NCBI GenBank assembly: GCA_050952845.1
Contig: JBMNLP010000001.1
Span: 2,170,001-2,234,000, forward strand
DNA: 64,000 bases
Direction of reading: 5' to 3'
Origin: JAGVSV01 sp050952845
GTDB taxonomy: Bacteria; Bacillota; Clostridia; Christensenellales; Aristaeellaceae
Of the stretch, positions 57,220-64,000 are shown piece after piece. The number at the start of each line of letters is the position of its first letter. Within the stretch, counting starts at the first letter, position 1. A program made the position numbers and the translations under genes. Under the pieces are notes generated by a model. The model saw nothing but the letters and a program-made list of their open reading frames with translations. It ran no database searches and was not told the origin of the DNA.

Positions 57220-57750
57220 ATGGACACCCCGCGCACCTACCTTGTAGACCTCCCCACCCGCGTCCCCGGCGTGCTGGCCGTGGATGAGGACGGCGAGCCA
57301 TCAATCTACCTCAACGCCCGGCTGTCCAGCGTGCAGCACAAGCGCACCTACGACCATGAAATCAGCCACCTGGAACACGACGACGCCTACAACACCGACA
57401 GCATTGAAGTCATTGAAGCGCGCGCCAATGGGCAGGAAACTACCGCTCCAGCTGTCAGAATGAAAGCCAAGCCGGCGCGCAAGCGTGCCCAGAAGAAACA
57501 AGCCGGCTTGCCGTTAAGCGCTACACTTCGCGAAGATGCGGAGCGCGAATATGGCCTTGTGGTCAGCGATGCTGTCTGGAACAAAATCCTGATGGCGATG
57601 CTCTACACCTCCGCGCGCAACGAAAGACATACCGACGTATCCAAGCAGACCTATTACTTCCCACCAGTTAGAATCAAAGGTGGCATGATGTATAAAACAA
57701 CAAGAAAAACTGTCGATGATGATAGCCTGCAATGGTACTATCTGCGTTAA
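57220..57750 (+). CDS. ImmA/IrrE-like metallopeptidase
   Basis: 176 residues from ATG 57220 behind AAAGGAA. YDHEISHLEHDD contains HEXXH, and the strand before it (EPSIYLNARLSSVQHKRTY) is like ImmA proteases that cut phage repressors. The C-terminal part is basic and of unknown role. It may inactivate the neighbouring CI-like repressor or take part in the Abi response (inference). Confidence 0.72.
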   Translation: MDTPRTYLVDLPTRVPGVLAVDEDGEPSIYLNARLSSVQHKRTYDHEISHLEHDDAYNTDSIEVIEARANGQETTAPAVRMKAKPARKRAQKKQAGLPLSATLREDAEREYGLVVSDAVWNKILMAMLYTSARNERHTDVSKQTYYFPPVRIKGGMMYKTTRKTVDDDSLQWYYLR

Positions 57751-57771
57751 TAACTACATTTGGAGGATGCC

Positions 57772-58200
57772 ATGTCAACTTTCTTGATTGTTCTCGCCGT
57801 CTCATTAGTCGCAGTAATCGCCATAGTTGCAATAGCTACAAGATCGAAAAGAAGCGGAATAACGATTGAAGATGAACACGGCGATTATATTGTTACAGAC
57901 GATGACCATCCTTTTGATTTGCCAAGCGCCTCATCGCATGTCAGTGTTGATATGAGTACGTCAAATTGGGTACAAGTATTAGCGATAATTGTTTTGATAG
58001 CAAGTGTAGTTATAGCATTTATCACTGGGCAAATTATCATTTTTTCTTCCGGCGTGATGTCATCATTGATGTTTTTTGTATTCGGCACCATTATCGACAG
58101 GCAAAACAAAACCATCAACCTGCTGCGAGAAATATCCAGCAAAATTATAACAAAGGAACCGATGGCGAGCGATCCAAAACCGGATGATTCCATAAAATAG
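57772..58200 (+). CDS. Membrane protein with three hydrophobic segments
   Basis: 142 residues. An N-terminal helix (TFLIVLAVSLVAVIAIVAIA), an acidic loop (ITIEDEHGDYIVTDDDHPFD), then two hydrophobic segments (VQVLAIIVLIASVVIAFITG and IIIFSSGVMSSLMFFVFG) and a polar tail. RBS TTGGAGG. No recognised family; position fits a superinfection-exclusion or conversion protein, but this is a guess. Confidence 0.6.
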   Translation: MSTFLIVLAVSLVAVIAIVAIATRSKRSGITIEDEHGDYIVTDDDHPFDLPSASSHVSVDMSTSNWVQVLAIIVLIASVVIAFITGQIIIFSSGVMSSLMFFVFGTIIDRQNKTINLLREISSKIITKEPMASDPKPDDSIK

Positions 58201-58209
58201 GAGGCATCC

Positions 58210-58944
58210 ATGAAACTGCGATTGAGACGCCTGATAGCTATAATTACCATTCTATGTCTGCTTACAGTAACGGCGCAGGCTGGGGATGCTGTTGTTTATC
58301 ATTTCCAAGGCAGTGAAGTGTATCATGTCTCCAAGGATTGCCAGCATGTCAAGACTAAGACCAACTATGAAACCATAACGCTGGCAGAAGCGGAGAAGAA
58401 GGGCCTGCGCCCCTGCAAAAAGTGCGGAAAGAAAACCCCTGCTACAGCCACTCCTGCCATCGCCACGGCAGCTTCCACGCAGGAACATTATCCGGCTATG
58501 CCTGACAAGGAACTGCTTGTCCCTGCCATGGTGGAGCGCGTCGTTGACGGAGACACAGCCTGGTGCTGGGTGGTAGAGGATGGCGTTGACGTTACGCACA
58601 AGGTCCGTTTTTTGTTAGTAGACACCCCAGAAACCGTCCATCCGGACAAGGAGCCAGAGCCGGGCGGACAGGAGGCGTCAGATTACACCCGCGCCATGCT
58701 TGAGGGCAAAAAGGTATGGTTGGAATATGACGCGGAGCGACTTGACAAATACGGCCGCCAGCTGTGCCATATCTGGCTGCATGATGGCACGCTGTTTAAC
58801 CTGCACCTGGTGGAGCAAGGCTTAGGCGTGGTTGTCGCTTATCCACCTAATACTAAGTACTTAGATTATTTTAACGCTGCTTTACAGCGTGCCAAGAACC
58901 AGGGCATAGGATTATGGACGGAGGCAAATAATGGCGAAGTCTAA
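58210..58944 (+). CDS. Exported SNase-like nuclease
   Basis: 244 residues. Signal peptide (LIAIITILCLLTVTAQA), then a small Cys module (YHVSKDCQHVKTK and LRPCKKCGKK) and a thermonuclease domain: VERVVDGDTAW, RFLLVDTPETVHP and EYDAERLDKYGRQLCHIWL hold the catalytic Asp, Arg and Glu pattern. Should degrade DNA or RNA outside the membrane. RBS AGGAGG; it overlaps the integrase start by 14 bp. Confidence 0.82.
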   Translation: MKLRLRRLIAIITILCLLTVTAQAGDAVVYHFQGSEVYHVSKDCQHVKTKTNYETITLAEAEKKGLRPCKKCGKKTPATATPAIATAASTQEHYPAMPDKELLVPAMVERVVDGDTAWCWVVEDGVDVTHKVRFLLVDTPETVHPDKEPEPGGQEASDYTRAMLEGKKVWLEYDAERLDKYGRQLCHIWLHDGTLFNLHLVEQGLGVVVAYPPNTKYLDYFNAALQRAKNQGIGLWTEANNGEV

Positions 58945-60133
58945 GAAACTCCCGTCCGGCAAACCGCGCGCCCTGCACGCCTCTGGCCGCGTGCCGCTGC
59001 ACGTCCGATATAAGGACCCCATCACCGGCAAACCCCGTCAGAAGATGATCTACGGCAAGGACGAGGCCGAAGCCCAGCGCAACAAAAGGGCGTTCCTGCT
59101 CGAGATCGACAAAGGGCTGCGCATGGCGGAGCAGGGAAAAACCGTCGGCGATTGGGCGGAGGAATGGCTTGTAACCTATAAAAAACCCAAGGTCAGCAGG
59201 CGTACCTATGCCAACTACGAAGCCGAAATAAAAATCATCAAGCAGGCCATGGGCTATAAGCCCCTGCGATCCATCACCGAGCTGGACATTGTCGCCCTGA
59301 TGAACACCCGCGCCGGTCTGTCCGAATCTGCCATCCGGCACACCTATATCATTGTCAACGCAATTTTCCGCGCCGCCGTCAGAAACCGGATGATCCAGTT
59401 CAATCCCTGCGAAGGCGTGGAGCTGCCGGAAGGCACAACCGGCACGCACCGCGCGCTGGAACACTGGGAGATAGATCTGATTGAGAAGGTCGCGCAAACC
59501 CATCGCCTGGGCTACGGTATCATGCTGATGCTGTGGGCGGGATGCCGGCGCGCCGAAGCCTGCGCATTTACCAGCGACGATATCGAAGGCGATGAGCTGC
59601 GCATCCGCGAGTCTATCGAATGGTTCAGCAACCAACCTGCCATCAAAAACCCCAAGTCCGAAGCCGGCACCAGAATGACGCCGATCTTCCCCAAGCTGCG
59701 CCCCTTCTTGTCCAAACAGGGCTATGCCGTCACCAACGCACAGGGCAAGGGTCCGGTCAGCCGGTCAGCCTTCACCCGCGCTTTTAATAGCTTCGTCTAT
59801 CATTGCGAAGAATGCCTCAACGGATGTTCCAAGCGATGGCAGCCGGAAAGCCACGTCTGGAGGGAATTAAAGTTCACCCCGCACGATCTGCGCCATACAT
59901 GGTTTACCATGCTGTACGATGCCGGCGTTGATGTCAAAGTCGCTGCCTCCTGGGGCGGTCACGCCGACCCGGCTGTTACACAAAAAATCTATCAGCATAT
60001 CCGCTTAGAGCGCAGCAAAAAAGAAGCAAAAGAGGCTATCAAAAGAGTAGAAATAATGGACCAAATAAAAGCAAATGGTAGTAAATCTGGTAGTAATCGG
60101 AAAACATACCGCCTGAAACGCCTTGATAAATAA
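58931..60133 (+). CDS. Tyrosine integrase
   Basis: 400 residues. N-terminal arm-binding domain (VPLHVRYKDPITGKPRQKMI), SAM-like core-binding domain (GDWAEEWLVTYKK onward) and catalytic domain with R in WAGCRRAEACAF, K in IKNPKSEAGTRM, HxxR in FTPHDLRHTWFTML, H in GGHADPAVTQ and Y in KIYQHI. Recombines attP with the tRNA-Arg gene. The 3' end of the gene carries the right arm-site pair. Ends 27 bp before attR. Confidence 0.95.
   Translation: MAKSKKLPSGKPRALHASGRVPLHVRYKDPITGKPRQKMIYGKDEAEAQRNKRAFLLEIDKGLRMAEQGKTVGDWAEEWLVTYKKPKVSRRTYANYEAEIKIIKQAMGYKPLRSITELDIVALMNTRAGLSESAIRHTYIIVNAIFRAAVRNRMIQFNPCEGVELPEGTTGTHRALEHWEIDLIEKVAQTHRLGYGIMLMLWAGCRRAEACAFTSDDIEGDELRIRESIEWFSNQPAIKNPKSEAGTRMTPIFPKLRPFLSKQGYAVTNAQGKGPVSRSAFTRAFNSFVYHCEECLNGCSKRWQPESHVWRELKFTPHDLRHTWFTMLYDAGVDVKVAASWGGHADPAVTQKIYQHIRLERSKKEAKEAIKRVEIMDQIKANGSKSGSNRKTYRLKRLDK
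60077..60096 (+). promoter_or_regulatory. Candidate integrase arm-type sites, right
   Basis: GGTAGTAA at 60077-60084 and 60089-60096, spaced 12 bp as on the left. They lie inside the integrase coding sequence (codons for NGSKSGSN). Confidence 0.6.
60106..60131 (+). repeat. Core-flanking inverted repeat, right copy
   Basis: Begins ATACCGCCTGAA and matches the reverse complement of 19873-19897. Confidence 0.6.
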
Positions 60134-60159
60134 AGGAATATCGTACATTGGCAGTCAAA

Positions 60160-60206
60160 ACTCCGACTCTGAAGGCCGTGGGTTCGAATCCCGCCGGGCG
60201 TACCAC
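60160..60206 (+). repeat. attR core with displaced tRNA-Arg 3' half
   Basis: Perfect 47-bp copy of 19814-19860. Without the 5' tRNA half it is not a functional tRNA gene. Confidence 0.95.
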
Positions 60207-60303
60207 TACATTTATCATGCCACAGCGTGTTGGCTATACCGGAATCATTCGCGTAATTTAAACATTAACATTATCCTGTGCTCCATCGCATTCATTTCAG
60301 TTC

Positions 60304-60633
60304 TTATTCAAAGAATACAATCACCGCGCTATGGCCTTCAAAGGAAGCATCCAGATAAGCCATGCCGTTTTTTCTGGTAAGGGTAGCTTCGCCGAAAATG
60401 GTGGTCTTGTCTGAAAGCTTGGCATTCTGCAGGCGATAGTGGAACTTTCCGTTATAATTTGAGAAAAGCACCACAACGCCGCAGCCATACATATCTACGG
60501 CATCCCACTTGAAATAGCGTACACCGACAGTATCGGCAAGGCGGATCAGCTCATCGGCGAAAGCCTCCCAATAATCGGAAACCAGACACATCAGGTAGCT
60601 CTCCTCGGTTTCCCAAACGGGGAAGGCTTTGGG
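60304..60633 (-). pseudogene. GH36-like glycosidase gene remnant
   Basis: Starts without an ATG right after the URO-D stop codon and in the same frame: PKAFPVWETEESYLMCLVSD, then VGVRYFKWDAVDMYGC, a barrel strand of alpha-galactosidase-like enzymes. The next residues jump to GVVVLFSNYNGKFHYRLQNA, which belongs to the C-terminal sandwich. So both a 5' part and an internal part are missing. It is not expected to make an active enzyme. Confidence 0.6.
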
Positions 60634-61345
60634 CTATTTGAAAGAACGCACTAGCTTGGTAACAGCCATGAATTTTTCGTATTCCACGTTCGGTGGACAA
60701 CTATCCGAATTGCCGAGTACAAACCTACAGTCGGACAGATCATGCAGCAGCTCGATCGCGTCTTCACGCACACTTTCGACCGTTCCGTTCAGCAGGCGAA
60801 CCGGTTCCAGGCCACCGATCAGCGCGATATGCTCCGGCAGCACAGCTGCAGCTTCCTGCAGGGTGATGTTCCCGGTGGGCGGCGGAGAGATGCTCTCGAT
60901 GGCATCGATCGGAGTTTGCGCCATCAGCGAAATCAAATCCCGCAAGTGTCCGCAGGCATGATGCACCAGTAGCTTGCCGCTTTTGTGAATCATCTCACCC
61001 CACTGGTTGATTTCCGGCATGGTATATTTTTTGAAAAAAGCCGGGCTGATATTTGTTGTGGAGCTGTCCTCCCAGAAGATGAAACCGTCTGCCGAGGAAT
61101 TCAGAGAGATGCGAACCGTCTCCTCGTCGCGTGCCTGCATGACGGCCAGGCATTCCTCCACAATTTCAGGATGATCGTACAGCGCGTAAGCCAGGTTTTC
61201 CGTACCAACCCAATGTTCCACCATGGATTGAAATGCTGTTTTGCATTCGACGCCGATAACGGGAAGCAGCAGTGCGTCATCACCATAGCGCTGGAAATCG
61301 GATTCAAATGCCTCCAAGTCCGGCTCAATCAGCATGTGTTCATAC
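60634..61345 (-). pseudogene. URO-D-family gene, 3' part (split by IS)
   Basis: C-terminal two-thirds of a uroporphyrinogen-decarboxylase-like protein: LVHHACGHLRDLISLMAQTP, IDAIESISPPPTGNITLQEA and HIALIGGLEPVRLLNG. This class in gut Clostridia usually concerns methyl transfer or unknown small molecules, not haem. Removing the insertion and one TCATAC copy joins it in frame with 63119-63492 to a 359-residue protein. An ATG at 61335 might still give a fragment. Confidence 0.85.
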
Positions 61346-63118
61346 CCTAAATTCCCGTCTATTTTATAACTATGAGTTCAGACAGGGTCGTTCAATCTGG
61401 AATGTCGACCTGGAATGCCTCAAAGATTTCCCTCTGAGCCTTGGTGACCTCACTAAGCTTGTTCTTATACCGTCCGGAATATTGGATCGTCGTGAGGGAT
61501 TCAAGCTCCCACAGTAACTGAGTCACACTGTACTTTGTTGTCAGTTCTGTCTCACGCATGCGTTTGCGTATCGCTGCGAGAAGAATCATCGCAATAAATT
61601 GGATGAAGAGACGGTTTTTCATACTCTTTGAACCGTGTATCCTTAAACGCCTCATATCCAATTCGTTCTTGAGGTCATCGAAACATTTCTCAACGATATC
61701 CTTCTCACGGTAGACAGCCAGAGCATCCAGTGAGTCCTTGAACTTTGTACTGAGCAGAGCGCTAAAGCCGACATACTTGCTCCTGGCCTTGTTCAACGCT
61801 TCTTCGTTAAGCAGAACCTTCCGGCCACGCCTGGGGGTGTCCTTGACGATGAAAAAGCGCTCATAAGCTTCCGCGTGTTCTTCCATGATAGGCCCTTTCG
61901 TAAGCTCCAGATACAGATCCGTGACGTATTGATCAAAGCGTAGACGATCCTCCTGCTGCTGTTGACCATTGAAATAGATGTGAAGGTAGCAGCGCCTGCG
62001 CTGCTCTCCCCAAGACTGCAGAAAACTTTGGGAGTACACTGCCTCACCTTCAAACACGCGGTAACCCTTAAAGCCATCGATGTCATCGCGGTGCTTGTCA
62101 ATGAGATCCCGTACAAGACGCAGATGAGAGGGAACTCCGATCGTGAAATGCTGCCTTGCCTCACAGAGCGCATCGATGTTCTTCTTACTGTAAAGCCCGC
62201 GATCCATGACCAGATGCTGCGTACCATAGTCCAGCTTGTCGAACTGATCGAGGGTGTTTTTCAGTGTGCTTACATCTGTTATGGAACCGGGAAGTTCACG
62301 ATAGATCATGGGCAGCATGCTCGTCTGACCATAGACGATCGCCAAGTTTATCTGCGGCAGACGCTCACCGTCACGATTGTATCCGTAGCGTACATACTCA
62401 TTGTGTGTGGCATAGGATGAGATGGACGTGATGTCATAGCAGAGGTGCTCTTTACTCGGGAACCTTGTTTTCCACACCTTGAAGAAACTCTGGCGCATGT
62501 CCTCATTCATCGACTGTAAAAGTTCGCTGATCCTTTGGCTGCTCAAGCGCTTGTCCGTTGGTACCTCATGGTTACTAAGCCACAGCTCTGCATTGCTCAG
62601 TGCACCATTGGTCGACAGCAGATACCATGCCAGCGACAGGATGTCCTTCCAGCAATCGGGTGCAACTTTCTTCAACGTCGCAGACAGACCAATCTCCTGC
62701 CCCAGCTTATCCAATAGAAGCCTTGTCCCGGTCACAATGCTTCTGGCCGTCATGGTGTCATCCAGAGCAGCATCTGCACCTTGTTCGACCAGACGTTTGG
62801 AGGGGATAAACGTCCCTGTCTCCTTGTCCAGCTTGCCAATGCAAACTTGTTTGGTCCTCGATGACCGAAGTTCAGGTACCCATCTTCTTTCTAAGACTTC
62901 GTAGACATACGTCGTTCCATCCTTCTTCCGGTGCAGGTTAATTTTCTTCCCTTTGAGCATTGCGTGTTCCATGGCAATTCCCTCCTTGCATTCTGTGGTT
63001 ATATTATAACCATTCTCGAGGTAAAAGTAAAGAGGGTAAAACCCTCTCTAATTCCGTTCCCATATGGATTGATGCTGCTTAGAAGCTCACATGGTTATAG
63101 TTTTGACGGGAATTTAGG
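61346..63118 (-). mobile_element. Intact IS1634-like insertion sequence, 1,773 bp
   Basis: Ends are 14-bp inverted repeats CCTAAATTCCCGTC (61346-61359) and its complement (63105-63118), with further similarity inward. Flanked by the 6-bp target duplication TCATAC at 61340-61345 and 63119-63124. Contains one intact transposase gene. Confidence 0.93.
61392..62972 (-). CDS. IS1634-family transposase
   Basis: 526 residues. DDE-type: CYDITSISSYATHNEYVRYG (first Asp), LVMDRGLYSKKNIDALCE (second) and VYREKDIVEKCFDDLKNEL (last, Y-x-R-E-K pattern of the IS4/IS1634 group). Full length, no frameshift. AAGGAGGG at seven bases before the ATG. Confidence 0.92.
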   Translation of the reverse strand: MEHAMLKGKKINLHRKKDGTTYVYEVLERRWVPELRSSRTKQVCIGKLDKETGTFIPSKRLVEQGADAALDDTMTARSIVTGTRLLLDKLGQEIGLSATLKKVAPDCWKDILSLAWYLLSTNGALSNAELWLSNHEVPTDKRLSSQRISELLQSMNEDMRQSFFKVWKTRFPSKEHLCYDITSISSYATHNEYVRYGYNRDGERLPQINLAIVYGQTSMLPMIYRELPGSITDVSTLKNTLDQFDKLDYGTQHLVMDRGLYSKKNIDALCEARQHFTIGVPSHLRLVRDLIDKHRDDIDGFKGYRVFEGEAVYSQSFLQSWGEQRRRCYLHIYFNGQQQQEDRLRFDQYVTDLYLELTKGPIMEEHAEAYERFFIVKDTPRRGRKVLLNEEALNKARSKYVGFSALLSTKFKDSLDALAVYREKDIVEKCFDDLKNELDMRRLRIHGSKSMKNRLFIQFIAMILLAAIRKRMRETELTTKYSVTQLLWELESLTTIQYSGRYKNKLSEVTKAQREIFEAFQVDIPD

Positions 63119-63492
63119 TCATACAGGTATTGAAGCGTGCGAAACTGTTCGGCAGTTTCTACGGGGTGTTTTACAAGAAATGTTGTATTTCCGTTGGGAG
63201 AATAGATTGATTTTTCAGTGAGATTGCCGACCGGCGTGTGATATGTAAGATACCGCTCTCTGCCGGAGTTTACTGTTTCAATTTCGCAATTGCGGAAAGT
63301 GCAGCGGGCAAGCTTATGAAAGCCACGCAGCAGCAGATCAGCCCCCATATTCTGATAGTATTCGAACTGGCCCTTTTCCTGAATTTCCACCGGCAAGCTT
63401 TCCCAGTAGTACGCGAAAAAGGGAGACCAGGGAACACGATCAATGCTTTCTCCACGCAGCGCACCAAGCAATCTTTGTCTGCTTTTCATCAT
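63119..63492 (-). pseudogene. URO-D-family gene, 5' part (split by IS)
   Basis: Start ATG 63492 (or 63489) behind AAGGTGAGG. Begins KSRQRLLGALRGESIDRVPW and continues SPFFAYYWESLPVEIQ, a normal N-terminus of the family, up to RTLQYLY, where the insertion interrupts it. After the IS boundary the frame runs into the element and stops at 63079. The frame also extends upstream to 63945, but that part is not coding. Confidence 0.85.
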
Positions 63493-63834
63493 CCTCACCT
63501 TGTCTTTCATAAAAACGAAGTGGGCGGTGACAACGCACCGCTGCAAGTATCCAATGTTTATCGGAATCTCACCGACCAAGCCATCTGCCGTGCTGAACAT
63601 AGTGTAGCACATACCGGAAACGCTGAGCAAGGAAATGTAGTGCGCCAGACAGAGGCGGTCTGAACCAATCTCCCGAACAAATTTCGAATGGATTTCGTTC
63701 GGCACGGGAGTTTGACACTTGATAAAGCATGAAAGCGCCATAACGCCTTGTGTAGCAATAAAAGATTTGTCAATTTTTCTGTATTTATATGTTGTATGTG
63801 TTGTATTTTTGGTATAATGGAAAAGGGTGATTTT
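63493..63834. other. Intergenic region, nothing firm
   Basis: AT-rich on the right, with TATAAT at 63813-63818 that may serve the transposase at 63835. A minus-strand TTGACA near 63770 has no matching -10. The left end of the second insertion sequence must lie here but its inverted repeat cannot be fixed without the other end. Confidence 0.4.
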
Positions 63835-64000
63835 ATGAAGCTGTATTACGATAAGAGACTGAGTGATCCGACGTATTATGTTCACCAGGGAATCAGAAAC
63901 GGAAAAAAGACAACCACCAGGATCGTAAAGAAAATCGGTAAGCATTCAGAATTGTTAAAGATAACGGGTGACCCGCTGGCCTATGCCAAAGCAGAAATCG
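63835..64000 (+). CDS. IS1634-type transposase, 3' partial
   Basis: First 55 residues only: KLYYDKRLSDPTYYVHQGIR, then GKKTTTRIVKKIGKHSELLK and ITGDPLAYAKAEI, the conserved start of a large IS1634 subgroup different from the element at 61346. AAAAGGGTGA precedes the ATG. Runs off the window. Confidence 0.85.
   Translation, partial: MKLYYDKRLSDPTYYVHQGIRNGKKTTTRIVKKIGKHSELLKITGDPLAYAKAEI

Larger units (their letters stand above)
19814..60206. mobile_element. Integrated siphovirus-type prophage, about 40.4 kb
   Basis: Bounded by the 47-bp att repeats, with a tyrosine integrase next to attR. It contains every module needed for a temperate phage: lysogeny control, replication and recombination, late regulator, terminase, head, tail, lysis. 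No essential gene is visibly broken. The portal and gp7 are SPP1-like, the large terminase PBSX-like and the capsid N4-gp56-like; there is no sheath protein, so a long non-contractile tail is expected. Headful packaging is suggested by terminase type, but no pac site was identified. Confidence 0.95.

Noticed and set aside
60140..60206. Second tRNA-Arg gene at attR
   Set aside because: Only the 3' half is present; the D arm and 5' acceptor strand are missing.
63493..63945. Upstream extension of the URO-D N-terminal half (288-codon frame)
   Set aside because: The family start KSRQRLLGAL with a ribosome site is at 63492; the extra part is AT-rich, Cys/Ile-rich and runs into the neighbouring transposase region.

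Overview
The window looks like a chromosomal segment of a moderately GC-rich Bacillota, probably class Clostridia. Pointers to this are the single-chain glycyl-tRNA synthetase, an EpsC-type serine acetyltransferase, an LplB-type sugar permease, strong Shine-Dalgarno sites and consensus sigma-A promoters. The species cannot be fixed from the sequence alone.

Layout. (1) 1-5.4 kb is a scarred accessory region. An IS1182-type element runs in from the left edge and has cut off the second permease gene of an LplB/YtcP-like sugar ABC operon. A divergent 610-aa protein of unknown function follows, then a decayed IS630-type transposase. (2) 5.7-10.2 kb carries plus-strand metabolic genes: an FAD-dependent oxidoreductase, serine O-acetyltransferase and a large TIM-barrel glycoside-hydrolase-like protein. 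(3) 10.3-19.4 kb is a minus-strand housekeeping block: pheS, pheT, glyQS, a membrane-anchored PQQ-propeller protein and glpK. (4) 19.8-60.2 kb is a complete-looking 40.4-kb siphovirus-type prophage inserted in the 3' half of a tRNA-Arg(CCG) gene, bounded by a perfect 47-bp direct repeat (attL/attR). (5) 60.2-64 kb is host DNA again: a GH36-like gene remnant, a URO-D-family gene split by an intact 1,773-bp IS1634-like element with 14-bp inverted ends and a 6-bp target duplication, and the start of another IS1634-type transposase.

The prophage is modular. Rightmost are the plus-strand lysogeny and accessory genes: repressor, an exported protein, an Abi_2/AbiF-type HEPN protein preceded by a small structured RNA, an HEXXH metallopeptidase, a membrane protein, an exported SNase-type nuclease and the tyrosine integrase. 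Leftward early genes run from a Cro-like protein through small DNA-binding proteins, a RecF/SbcC-like ATPase, a Sak4-like ATPase, DUF669, an SF2 helicase, a PriCT helicase-primase, RusA and nucleotide/Zn-ribbon accessory genes to an ArpU-like late regulator. The leftward late genes are terminase, portal, gp7, scaffold, N4-gp56-type capsid, connectors, tail tube, gpG/gpGT chaperone (by a -1 frameshift), tape measure, baseplate/fibre proteins, endolysin and holin. There is no sheath gene, so the tail should be long and non-contractile.

The signals most worth following are: a toxin-like domain fused to the gp7 head protein with a tiny acidic gene directly behind it (possible immunity protein); the AbiF-like gene with its own terminated small RNA; an autonomous promoter-to-terminator unit on the plus strand opposite the terminase leader, encoding a hydrophobic type I-toxin-like peptide interrupted by an in-frame TAG; paired integrase arm-site candidates on both sides of att; and a hairpin-plus-dyad block beside the helicase-primase gene that could be the phage origin.
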